DNA from: Pseudomonas graminis
GTDB taxonomy: Bacteria > Pseudomonadota > Gammaproteobacteria > Pseudomonadales > Pseudomonadaceae
Direction: 5' to 3'
DNA length: 64,000 nucleotides
Assembly: GCF_001705435.1 (NCBI RefSeq)
Contig: NZ_MDEN01000052.1
Location: 85,877-149,876, forward strand
The notes beneath the pieces were generated by a model, which saw nothing but the letters and a program-made list of their open reading frames with translations, was not told where the DNA came from and did no database searches. Below, piece by piece: positions 15,311 to 24,040 of the stretch. Within the stretch, counting starts at the first letter, position 1. Every line of letters begins with the position of its first letter. A program made the position numbers and the translations under genes.

Positions 15311-17059
15311 TTAGCCATGGGCAGGCTGGCTGTGGGGAAACAATAGATCGACGAAGCGCTCGGCCGTCGGTTGTGGCTCGTGATTGGCCAGACCGCAGCG
15401 CTCGTTCGCTTCGATGAATACGTACTCCGGCTGATCGGCGGCGGGGACCATCAGGTCCAGGCCGACCACCGGGATATCGAGGGCGCGCGCGGCGCGTACG
15501 GCGGCGTCCTTGAGTACCGGGTGAAGAATCGCGGTGACGTCTTCCAGACAGCCGCCGGTGTGCAGGTTCGCGGTGCGTCGCACGGCCAGGCGCTGATCGG
15601 CCGGTAACACACTGTCGAAGCTGAACCCCGCTTCTTCAACGGTGCGGCGGGTTTCATCGTCCACCGGGATCTTGCTCTCGCCGTCGGTAGCGGCAGACCG
15701 ACGCCGGCTCTGGGCCTCGATCAATTGGCCGACGGTGTGACGGCCATCGCCGATGATCTCGGCGGGCCGACGGATCGCGGCGGCGACCACGTCGAATCCG
15801 ATCACGACGATGCGCAGGTCCAGGCCTTCATGGAAGCTCTCGAGCAGCACACGACTGTCGAACTGCCGAGCACGCTCGACCGCTGCCTGGACGTCTTCGA
15901 TGGTGCGAAGGTCCACGGCCACGCCCTGACCCTGCTCACCGTCGACCGGTTTGACCACGACGCGCTGATGTTCTTCAAGAAACGCCAGGTTATCGTCGCC
16001 ATTGCCGGCCAGCTGCTGCACCGGCACTGCCAGACCTACGGCCTTCAGCGTCTTCTGGGTCATGCGTTTGTCCTGACACAGCGTCATGCTGACCGCGGTG
16101 GTCAGGTCGCTCAGTGACTCCCGGCAACGCACGCGGCGACTGCCATGAATCAGCGTGAACAGCCCGGCTTCCGCGTCATCCACCTGCACCTCGATGCCGC
16201 GGCGATGGGCTTCTTCTACGATGATCCGGGCATAGGGGTTGAAGTCCGCCTGGGGGCCGGGGCCGAGAAACAGCTTCTCGTTGATGCCGTTTTTACGCTT
16301 GATGGCGAAGGTCGGCAGGTTGCGAAACCCCAGCTTGGCGTAAAGGCTCTTTGCCTGCTGATTGTCATGCAGCACCGACAGATCCAGGTACGCCAGGCCC
16401 CGGCTCTGGAAGTGCTCGACCAGATGACGCACGAGCACTTCGCCGACACCGGGCCGTGTGCATTGCGGATCAACCGCCAGACACCACAAGCTGCTGCCAT
16501 TTTCGGGATCGTTGAAAGCCTTTTGGTGATTCAGGCCCATCACGCTGCCGATCACGGCATTGGTGGCCTCGTCTTCGGCGATCCAGTAAACCGGGCCGCC
16601 CTGATGACGCGGTGTCAGCAGGTTGGGGTCGATGGGCAACATGCCACGGGCGATGTACAGGTTGTTGATCGACGTCCAGTCTCCCTCGCTTTGTGCCCGG
16701 CGAATCCTGAAGCCACGAAACACGCGCTGGGCCGGGCGGTAATCGCTGAACCACAGGCGCAGGGTGTCCGACGGATCGAGAAACAGCTGTTGCGGCGATT
16801 GCGCCAGCACCTGTTGCGGGGCAGCGACGTATAAAGCGATGTCGCGCTCGCCCTGCTTTTCGTTGATCAAATCCTGCGCGAGAGAGGCCGGGTCAGGGTA
16901 GGTATGGCCAATCAGCAGCCGTCCCCAGCCGCAATGCAGAGCCAGCGGTTCTGTCTCAGGCGTGCTGCCGTCTTCGGCAAGGCGAGCCTGCAAGCGTTCG
17001 TACGACGGCGCCTGGCCGCGCAACAAACGCTGGTTGTGAATCGAAGCGTTGGCTTTCAT
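15311..17059 (-). CDS. ngg: N-acetylglutaminylglutamine synthetase
   Basis: A 582-residue fusion. Residues about 100-270 form a GNAT acetyltransferase domain (VDPQCTRPGVGEVLVRHL, then LDLSVLHDNQQAKSLYAKLGF), and residues about 300-575 an ATP-grasp ligase (VVKPVDGEQGQGV; metal-site region VFIEANERCG). In the known pathway it acetylates glutamine and joins it to a second glutamine to give N-acetylglutaminylglutamine. It starts three bases after the asnO stop, with its ribosome binding site AAGGA inside asnO, so the two are translationally linked. Confidence 0.93.
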   Translation of the reverse strand: MKANASIHNQRLLRGQAPSYERLQARLAEDGSTPETEPLALHCGWGRLLIGHTYPDPASLAQDLINEKQGERDIALYVAAPQQVLAQSPQQLFLDPSDTLRLWFSDYRPAQRVFRGFRIRRAQSEGDWTSINNLYIARGMLPIDPNLLTPRHQGGPVYWIAEDEATNAVIGSVMGLNHQKAFNDPENGSSLWCLAVDPQCTRPGVGEVLVRHLVEHFQSRGLAYLDLSVLHDNQQAKSLYAKLGFRNLPTFAIKRKNGINEKLFLGPGPQADFNPYARIIVEEAHRRGIEVQVDDAEAGLFTLIHGSRRVRCRESLSDLTTAVSMTLCQDKRMTQKTLKAVGLAVPVQQLAGNGDDNLAFLEEHQRVVVKPVDGEQGQGVAVDLRTIEDVQAAVERARQFDSRVLLESFHEGLDLRIVVIGFDVVAAAIRRPAEIIGDGRHTVGQLIEAQSRRRSAATDGESKIPVDDETRRTVEEAGFSFDSVLPADQRLAVRRTANLHTGGCLEDVTAILHPVLKDAAVRAARALDIPVVGLDLMVPAADQPEYVFIEANERCGLANHEPQPTAERFVDLLFPHSQPAHG

Positions 17060-17062
17060 CGG

Positions 17063-18835
17063 TCAGAGTCCTTGTTCGCTGAGCCAGAGGTTCAGCGCTG
17101 CGAGCTGCCACAGCTTGGAGCCGCGCAGTGGCGTCAATTGACCCTGCGGATCTGTCAGCAGTTTGTCGAGCATGACCGGGTTGAACAGCCCGCGGTTCTG
17201 GCTTGGATCGAGCAGCAGATCGCGCACCCAGTTGAGCGTGTTGCCTTCCAGGTGCTTGAGGCCCGGCACCGGGAAATAGCCTTTTTTGCGATCAATGACT
17301 TCTGACGGGATCACCAGACGCGCGGCTTCTTTGAGCACTTGCTTGCCGCCGTCGGGCAATTTGAAGCGGCCGGGAACGCGGGCAGACAGCTCGACCAGTC
17401 GATAGTCCAGAAACGGGGTGCGCGCCTCGAGGCCCCAGGCCATGGTCATGTTGTCGACGCGCTTGACCGGGTCATCCACCAGCATGACAGTGCTGTCCAG
17501 TCGCAGGGCTTTGTCCACTGCGGCATCAGCGCCCGGCATCGCGAAGTGCTCGCGCACGAAATCACCGGCTGCGTCATTCGCTGTCAGCCACTTCGGCGTA
17601 ACGGTTTCGGCGTATTCGGCGTAGCTGCGGTCGAAGAACGCATCGCGATAGGCCCCATAGGGGTCGCTGGCGCCGTCCACTTGCGGGTACCAGTGGTAAC
17701 CGGCGAACAACTCGTCCGCGCCCTGACCGCTCTGGACCACCTTGCAATGCTTGGCGACTTCGCGGGACAGCAGATAAAACGCGATGCAGTCGTGGCTAAC
17801 CATCGGCTCGCTCATCGCACGGAACGCGGCGGGCAGTTGCTCGATGATCTCGCTTTCCTTGATGCGCAACTGATGATGGTTGGTGCCGTAGTGTTTGGCG
17901 ATGAGGTCCGAATACTGAAACTCATCGCCGCGTTCGCCCCCGGCATCCTGGAAGCCGATGGAGAAGGTCGACAGATCCTTAACGCCCACTTCGCGGAGCA
18001 AACCGACCAGCATGCTCGAGTCAACGCCACCGGACAGCAGCACGCCGACGTCCACCGCAGCGCGTTGACGGATGGCAACGGCTTCGCGCGTGCTGTCGAG
18101 CACACGGTCGCGCCAGTCTTCAAGGGTCAGATTCGCTTCGTCGGCGTGCGGGCCATAGGGCAGCGTCCACCAGACTTTCTGCTCAACCTTGCCTTCGGCA
18201 CTGACGCGCATCCACGACGCCGGCGGCAGTTTTTCAACCCCCGCCAGCAGGGTGCGCGGTGCAGGCACTACGGCGTGGAAGTTCAGGTAATGGTTGAGTG
18301 CGATCGGGTCGAGCATCGGGCTGATGTCGCCGCCTTTCAGCAGAGCCGGCAGGGCAGAAGCAAAACGCAGGCGCTTGTCGGTGCGCGACAGATACAGCGG
18401 CTTTACACCAAGACGGTCGCGGGCGATGAACAGGCTTCTGTTGTCGCGCTCCCAGATGGCGAACGCGAACATGCCGTTGAGCTTGGGCAGCATGTCGGCG
18501 CCCCAGGCGTGATAGCCCTTGAGCAGCACTTCGGTGTCGCCGCCGGAATGGAACTGATAGCCGAGGCCTTCGAGTTCGGCACGCAGTTCCGGGAAATTGT
18601 AGATGGCGCCGTTGAAGGCAAGGGACAGGCCCAGGTGACTGTCGATCATCGGCTGCGCCGATCCGTCCGACAGGTCCATGATCTTCAAACGACGATGGCC
18701 GAGGGCAACCGGCCCCTGGCTGTGAAATCCCCACGCATCCGGGCCGCGAGCCGCGAGATGATGGGTGATACGTTCTACTGCGGCGAGATCCGCAGGTTGA
18801 TTGTCAAAGCGTAGTTCGCCAGCTAATCCGCACAT
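17063..18835 (-). CDS. asnO: N-acetylglutaminylglutamine amidotransferase (asparagine-synthase family)
   Basis: A 590-residue class II amidotransferase. Cys2 after the initiator Met (MCGLAGEL) is the glutaminase nucleophile. The synthetase half has the ATP pyrophosphatase loop LLSGGVDSSML near residue 270. In the NAGGN pathway it amidates the dipeptide to N-acetylglutaminylglutamine amide, an osmoprotectant in many pseudomonads and rhizobia. It is the first gene of asnO-ngg-peptidase. Osmotic induction is known for the pathway; I could not identify a convincing promoter in the upstream region. Confidence 0.93.
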   Translation of the reverse strand: MCGLAGELRFDNQPADLAAVERITHHLAARGPDAWGFHSQGPVALGHRRLKIMDLSDGSAQPMIDSHLGLSLAFNGAIYNFPELRAELEGLGYQFHSGGDTEVLLKGYHAWGADMLPKLNGMFAFAIWERDNRSLFIARDRLGVKPLYLSRTDKRLRFASALPALLKGGDISPMLDPIALNHYLNFHAVVPAPRTLLAGVEKLPPASWMRVSAEGKVEQKVWWTLPYGPHADEANLTLEDWRDRVLDSTREAVAIRQRAAVDVGVLLSGGVDSSMLVGLLREVGVKDLSTFSIGFQDAGGERGDEFQYSDLIAKHYGTNHHQLRIKESEIIEQLPAAFRAMSEPMVSHDCIAFYLLSREVAKHCKVVQSGQGADELFAGYHWYPQVDGASDPYGAYRDAFFDRSYAEYAETVTPKWLTANDAAGDFVREHFAMPGADAAVDKALRLDSTVMLVDDPVKRVDNMTMAWGLEARTPFLDYRLVELSARVPGRFKLPDGGKQVLKEAARLVIPSEVIDRKKGYFPVPGLKHLEGNTLNWVRDLLLDPSQNRGLFNPVMLDKLLTDPQGQLTPLRGSKLWQLAALNLWLSEQGL

Positions 18836-19270
18836 CTGTCCTAAACCCTTTATGTTTTCGGCGTGTTTGGCGTTACTGGGATTGCGCGGCGATGAAGGCC
18901 GGGTTCACACCGGGCATCAGGCACGTGGTTGCGTACGTATGGCGCGTTTCGTACATCCTGCGCTGTCAAATCCCAAGCTTGCGCAATGCACTCAGCCAGT
19001 AACGTTTGGGCCCTGTCCCGGCTTGGATATACAGCCCTGACCTGAGCCCACTTCCTTATGGCGCAGACACAACATCAGGGCGCGCTGCCGTCAGCGGCCT
19101 AGCTTTATCGAGTACCGGCAGGCGTGGATCGTTCAATAAAAACATTGCAGGCGAGGGAGGTGTGACAGGGTTTTCAATCACTGACGACGTTTTTCGTGGG
19201 GTGTCGACTCGCTCATAGGTCCAAGAAGCGCTGCCCACGTCATGTCTTGGGAGCGCATATCTCGCCCGAG
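18836..19270. other. intergenic region upstream of asnO
   Basis: 435 bp that must contain the promoter of the osmoprotectant operon. I see no gene with a credible ribosome binding site and no clear sigma-factor consensus. The region is not repeat-derived. Confidence 0.5.
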
Positions 19271-19498
19271 TCAACGCGAGCGGTTGGCGATCCGTAAAGC
19301 AGCGCTTTTGATGTACTTCACCGAGTTGGCAAGGTTACCGGCATGACTTTCGAGGAGCATGAGGTCCTCTTGTCGACACACAACTCTCTGAGCCTTCAGG
19401 TAGATGGCATGACCTTCGAGAAATTGCGACAGAGAGTCAAAGTAAGCCGCCGAATCTTCGAGATCCAGCTGCATATCTTTCAAGCTTAATGTAGGCAT
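19271..19498 (-). CDS. small hypothetical protein, helical
   Basis: A 75-residue protein starting MPTLSLKDMQLDLEDSAAYF. It looks fully alpha-helical: an acidic first part (LDLEDSAAYFDSLSQFLEG) and a basic end (SVKYIKSAALRIANRSR). One Cys is present (VVCRQED). I do not recognise the family. ATG 19498 is chosen because GGAG lies 5 bases upstream, while the longer frame to 19561 lacks one. It is a single gene between the NAGGN operon and the ABC transporter genes. Confidence 0.6.
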   Translation of the reverse strand: MPTLSLKDMQLDLEDSAAYFDSLSQFLEGHAIYLKAQRVVCRQEDLMLLESHAGNLANSVKYIKSAALRIANRSR

Positions 19499-19633
19499 TG
19501 AGGCTCCAGACGCTATTGAAGCAGGCGTCCTGGCCTGACGGGGTTGGGGTATCGGGTTCACTGTCCGATTCTTTGTTTATCGGCAGCGACCAAGAAACTT
19601 TAGAGGCTTATCAGGGTCTGTCGCGGCGGCGTG

Positions 19634-20752
19634 TCAGTAGCCCGTCATCTCCAGATACCCCACGCCCTCGTGGCTGCCGCTTATGGTCACCGGTCCCTCC
19701 CAGTAGGGAATTTGCAAGTTCATCCACGCCTGTGGGTTGAGCGCTTCGACGGCGATGTCCACGGCCTTGGACGGGATTTTCACCGACCAGCGTGTGGGCA
19801 TGTCGCGGCCTTCAACGTCAGTGGTGTCTTCGGGTGCCAGCGCTATGTCTGCCGCCGCCAGTTGTTCGGTGCTGCCGTCGGCGTTGATCCACGTCCCGGT
19901 CAGGTACGGCTCGCCGTCCTTCTGCCGCATGCGGTACAGCATGACTTCGGCACCATCCCCCAGGTGCAGCGAGAACCAGTCCCAGCCCGTTTGATTATCG
20001 GTGAGCGGCTGACTGCTCCACTCCCGATCCAGCCATGCAGGCCCGGACACCTGGTAGGTTTTGCCGTCGATCTCGATGCTGCCATCCGCCTGAAAGAACG
20101 GCTGGCTGTAGTAGTACGACGCTTGCCCCTGCTCGGACTTCTGGCTAAAGCCCTGTTTACCTTGCAGCACCAAAGGCTTGGTGGCTTTCAGGCGCAGGCG
20201 GTAGTTGAACTGTGGCCCGCTGGCCTGCAGCTGTATATCCGCCAGCGGGTCATCGCTGGCGGACTGGCTGGTGAAGGACCAGTCGTCGATCCAGGCCGCG
20301 AACGGCGCCAGTGTCACGCCGGCCTGCTGCACGCCGCCACGGGCATAGCGTTCCGCTGCGAAGTGCTCGTCCTGGGAGGTCACCGCCGCGTGTCCCATCC
20401 ACAGGTTGCGGTTGCTCCATCCAGCCCCATCGCCCTGCAGACCTTTTGCGCGGGGCAGGGCGTTGCGAAACAGCGTCCATTGCACGCCGAACGACTGGCC
20501 GTCGGCATCCTTCAGATTGGCGGTGACGTACCACCACTCGATGCGGAAATCAGCGTGGGGGCCGTGATCGTCGGGAAACTCGAACCGCTTGCCCGGCGTT
20601 ACCTGTGCGTAACTTGAGGCGTCGTCGGCAAGGCCGGCGAAGCCTTTTTCTTCTTCGGGTTTGTCGTCGCAGGCGCTCAGCAGCAGACCGAGCATCAGCA
20701 GGGCGACGATCTGCAGGCGAACGGTGATCAGGGGCAGGGCTTTAACCTTCAT
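19634..20752 (-). CDS. AttH/lipocalin-like lipoprotein of an ABC export operon
   Basis: A 372-residue lipoprotein with lipobox LLLSAC (Cys near residue 28), followed by Asp-Asp, which can favour inner-membrane retention. The mature part has the tandem lipocalin-like fold of the AttH/CrtC family, recognisable from FRIEWWYVTANL, QWTLFRNAL, WMGHAAVTS and WLDREWSSQPL-TGWDWFSLHL. Such genes usually sit next to a FtsX-like permease and a LolD-like ATPase, as here, where the permease stop overlaps this start by 11 bp. The ligand is unknown; a lipid or other hydrophobic molecule is a reasonable guess. Confidence 0.85.
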   Translation of the reverse strand: MKVKALPLITVRLQIVALLMLGLLLSACDDKPEEEKGFAGLADDASSYAQVTPGKRFEFPDDHGPHADFRIEWWYVTANLKDADGQSFGVQWTLFRNALPRAKGLQGDGAGWSNRNLWMGHAAVTSQDEHFAAERYARGGVQQAGVTLAPFAAWIDDWSFTSQSASDDPLADIQLQASGPQFNYRLRLKATKPLVLQGKQGFSQKSEQGQASYYYSQPFFQADGSIEIDGKTYQVSGPAWLDREWSSQPLTDNQTGWDWFSLHLGDGAEVMLYRMRQKDGEPYLTGTWINADGSTEQLAAADIALAPEDTTDVEGRDMPTRWSVKIPSKAVDIAVEALNPQAWMNLQIPYWEGPVTISGSHEGVGYLEMTGY

Positions 20753-23222
20753 TGGCGAAAGTCCTCAGCAAATCAGCGGGGCGGGTGCGGTACAGGCGGT
20801 AGAGCGGCCAGGCCGACGCCAGCAGTGTGGCGAGCATTGCCAGCAGCGTCAGGCGCACCAGCTGCATGGGGAACACTTGCAGTGGCAGGCGCCAACCGAA
20901 CGCTTGCACGTTGATCACGGCGTCCAGGCACCAGGCCAGCAACAGCCCCAGCGGAATTGCGAGCACCAGTGTCAGCACCGCCAGAAGCCAGGTCTGCGCC
21001 AGATTAAGCAGCATCAATTGCTGCCGCGTCACACCCAGCGCCCATAACGGCGCCAGTTGCGCGAGGCGGCTTTGGCTCTGGGTCAGCAGACTGATGAACA
21101 AGGCGACTCCGGCCACCATCAACGTCAGGCTGTTCAACGCAGCTGTGGCGGCGAAGGTGCGTTCGAAGACTTGTTGCGACCAGGCCTTGAGCTGGATCTG
21201 ATCGACGATGCGGTTGTCGTCGATGGTGAATTTGTTGTGCAGCACCCGCAGCAGTTGCGGGATGGCGCGGGGATCGATGCGCAGATTGAAGCGGTTGGGT
21301 GTCAGCTGCGGCCAATGCTTGAGAAGGTGCTCGGCGTTCACCAGCACGTGGCCCTTGGGATTGCCGTAATCGGCATAAATGCCAACGACGCGCAGCGGCC
21401 ACGGCCCGTCGGGCGCGGGCAGTTTTACTTCATCGCCAACGCTGACGTCCAGGCGGCGGGCCAGTTGTTCGCTGAGCATCAGCGTGTCTTCCTGCGCCAG
21501 TTGCTTCCAGGCATCACCGCTTGCCGACTCCAGCAGCGGCCAGTGCTGGCGGTAGTGCGGATGATCGATCACCCCATACAGCTCGGCCGGCCAGCCCTTC
21601 AGTTGCAACGAAACCTGCCAGTTGGGCAGCACGGCCGACGTCAGCGGTTGCTGGCTCAGCCATTGCTGCAGCGGCGCGGCTTGCGCCGGGTTCTGCGGAT
21701 TGATGTACAGCTCGGCGCTGAGGCGTTGTTCCAGCCAGTGGGTGAACGTCTGGCGGAAGCCCGACGTCATGCTGCCCGCGCCGATGTTTGCTGCCATTGC
21801 CAGCAGCAAGGCCATCAGCGCCAGGCTCAGGGCCGGCAATTGCTGCCGGCAGTCAGCGAGAAACCACTGACCCAGCACCGAACGGCTCCTGCCCAGCAGT
21901 GCATCGAGCAGCAGATTAAGCAGCACCGGCAGCCCCAGCGCCGCGCTCAACAACAGGCTCGCCATCAGCACGAAGCCCAGTGCCAGGCTGTCGCCAAACA
22001 GCGCGGCCGATATGGCAATCAACGCCGATATTCCGGCCACCCAGCCCTGGCGTCGCAGCCATTTGGAATGGGTTTCATGCCACGCCTGGGCATTGGCCAG
22101 CGCCAGCAAAGGCAGGCGCGCAGCACGCAGCAGGCTGCTGGCCCCCGCGAGAAATGCGCCGAGTAGACTGACGCCCAGACCGCTCAGCCACCACCAGACG
22201 CTAAGGTTCAGGTGGCCGGCGACTTCAGCGCCGTACAGCCCGCGCAGACTCGCCGCCACGTCCGGCAACAGCGCGCTCGCCAGCCAGTAACCGCTGATGA
22301 CACCTGCTATGCCGCCGAGCAGGGCCAGCACGCCGAGCTCGACCACCAGACTCACCATCAACCCGCGTGCGCTGACCCCGCAGGCGCGCAGGTTGCGCAG
22401 CAGCCCGCGACGCTGTTCCAGCGCGAGACCAATGGCGGCATGGACGATGAACAGTCCGACCACGAACGAAAGGAAACCCAGTGCGTCGAGGTTCAGGTGG
22501 AAGCTTTCGGTAAGCCTGCCCAGATCGTTGTCTTCGCCACTTTTGCGCAGCACCAGCTCGCCATTCAGCTCGGCCGGCAGGGCGGGGGCGTTATCGGCAA
22601 AGTCCTTTGGCAGCACCAGCCGCGAGATCTGATCCGGCTGGTTGAGCAGTTGCTGAGCGAAGCCTATGTCCATGAGCAGTACGCCCGGCGCCATGTCGGT
22701 TTTCGCGCGCAATGGCGGCAGTACCTTGCCGGAGTCGGTGACCGGCTGCTGGCCTTCATGGAGACCGAGGGCGGCAAGGGTCTGCGGTGAAATCCAGGTG
22801 GTGCCGGGAGGGGTGAAGAAGTCGACGATCTGCGCGGTGTCCAGGGATTGCCCGGCCAGCGCGGTGTTCACCGGCAGCGAGACCGGCTCGATGCCGAGCA
22901 CGGTCAGACGTTGCTCCGGGGCCTCTTTGAGGGTGACGCGCCCGCGCAGTGCGGGAGAGACCGGCCATCCGGCCCGGCGCAGGGTCACGAACAGGTCCTG
23001 GGAAAAGTTGGCGCCGTTGGGCGAGACCAGAATCTTCTGCGGATCGCCGCCGATCATCTGGCTGGCCTTGGCGTAGCTTTCACGGGCCTGACTGTTCAGC
23101 GCCTGCACCCCGGTCAGCAGGCTGGTTGCCAGCCACAGGCCGGTCAGCACGCTGAAAAACTGCACGGGGTGGCGCCGCCAGTGGCTCAGCAGCGCTTTCA
23201 AGGTCCAGTAGAAGACAGGCAT
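20742..23222 (-). CDS. FtsX/MacB-type ABC transporter permease
   Basis: An 826-residue membrane protein with an N-terminal helix (VQFFSVLTGLWLATSLLTG), a large periplasmic domain, two clusters of helices (about 245-430 and 690-810) and FtsX-like C-terminal core segments such as LTLMVAGVALFISLLTQSQSR. This topology is typical of permeases that drive a periplasmic process mechanically rather than importing a solute. It lies between the ATPase gene (one base upstream) and the AttH-like lipoprotein gene (overlapping), forming one operon. The lipid or lipoprotein substrate is not identifiable. Confidence 0.88.
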   Translation of the reverse strand: MPVFYWTLKALLSHWRRHPVQFFSVLTGLWLATSLLTGVQALNSQARESYAKASQMIGGDPQKILVSPNGANFSQDLFVTLRRAGWPVSPALRGRVTLKEAPEQRLTVLGIEPVSLPVNTALAGQSLDTAQIVDFFTPPGTTWISPQTLAALGLHEGQQPVTDSGKVLPPLRAKTDMAPGVLLMDIGFAQQLLNQPDQISRLVLPKDFADNAPALPAELNGELVLRKSGEDNDLGRLTESFHLNLDALGFLSFVVGLFIVHAAIGLALEQRRGLLRNLRACGVSARGLMVSLVVELGVLALLGGIAGVISGYWLASALLPDVAASLRGLYGAEVAGHLNLSVWWWLSGLGVSLLGAFLAGASSLLRAARLPLLALANAQAWHETHSKWLRRQGWVAGISALIAISAALFGDSLALGFVLMASLLLSAALGLPVLLNLLLDALLGRSRSVLGQWFLADCRQQLPALSLALMALLLAMAANIGAGSMTSGFRQTFTHWLEQRLSAELYINPQNPAQAAPLQQWLSQQPLTSAVLPNWQVSLQLKGWPAELYGVIDHPHYRQHWPLLESASGDAWKQLAQEDTLMLSEQLARRLDVSVGDEVKLPAPDGPWPLRVVGIYADYGNPKGHVLVNAEHLLKHWPQLTPNRFNLRIDPRAIPQLLRVLHNKFTIDDNRIVDQIQLKAWSQQVFERTFAATAALNSLTLMVAGVALFISLLTQSQSRLAQLAPLWALGVTRQQLMLLNLAQTWLLAVLTLVLAIPLGLLLAWCLDAVINVQAFGWRLPLQVFPMQLVRLTLLAMLATLLASAWPLYRLYRTRPADLLRTFANEG

Positions 23223-23223
23223 T

Positions 23224-23892
23224 TCAGCGTTCGCCTTCGCTGACCAGACGACCCAGGTGCAGCACGGCCTGACGCTGCAATCGTGCCGCCACCCTCGGGC
23301 TGTGGGTGACCATCAACAGGCTGGTGGTGCTGTCGGCCAGAAGGTCCAGCAGCAGTTGCAGCACTTCATCGCTCGTGGCTTCGTCAAGGTTGCCGGTGGG
23401 TTCGTCAGCGAGCAGCAGGGCGGGGCGCGAAGCAAGGGCGCGTCCGATCGCAACGCGCTGTTGCTGGCCGCCCGAGAGTTGTTCGGGATAGCGCCTGAGC
23501 AGCGCGCCCAGGCCCAGCCGCTCAGTCAGTTCGGCCTGCCATTCAGGCTGGTAGCGCCCGGCCAGACGCGCCTGAAATGCCAGGTTGTCTTCTACCTTCA
23601 GACTGCCGATCAGGTTGAACTGCTGGAACACCAGACCGACTTCCGTGCGCCGCCAGTTGGCCAGTTGCGCCTCGTTCATCTGATCCAGACGCTGTCCGGC
23701 AATCTCAATGCTGCCCGTGTCCACATTGTCCAGCCCGGCCACCAGATGCAGAAGCGTGCTCTTGCCGCTGCCCGACTCACCCATCAACGCGAGGCTGCCA
23801 CCCTGATCCAGTTGCAGGTCCGCGCCACGCAAAACGGCCAAAGGGCCCTGGGCCGTGGCATAGCTCTTGAACACACCCTGGACTTGCAGCAT
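23224..23892 (-). CDS. LolD-like ABC transporter ATP-binding protein
   Basis: A 222-residue ATPase with Walker A GESGSGKST, Q-loop VFQQFNLIGS, signature LSGGQQQRVAIGRAL, Walker B LLLADEPTGNLDE and switch His in VTHSP. It is closest in style to the LolD/MacB class that powers FtsX-type permeases. I prefer ATG 23892 (MLQVQGVFK), with AGG 9 bases upstream, over GTG 23898, which would sit only 3 bases from that site. It is the first gene of the three-gene export operon. Confidence 0.9.
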   Translation of the reverse strand: MLQVQGVFKSYATAQGPLAVLRGADLQLDQGGSLALMGESGSGKSTLLHLVAGLDNVDTGSIEIAGQRLDQMNEAQLANWRRTEVGLVFQQFNLIGSLKVEDNLAFQARLAGRYQPEWQAELTERLGLGALLRRYPEQLSGGQQQRVAIGRALASRPALLLADEPTGNLDEATSDEVLQLLLDLLADSTTSLLMVTHSPRVAARLQRQAVLHLGRLVSEGER

Positions 23893-24040
23893 CGACACGC
23901 ACCTGATTGAAGGGATGGGCTGGAGGATAACGGTTTGACCGGAGCCGATGTAGCCGGCGAAGCAGTGGATCTTCGGCAGGACAAAGAAGTTGCGTCGGAA
24001 AGCGATGACGGGCGCTGGACACCCGATACCGCAGGCTTTG

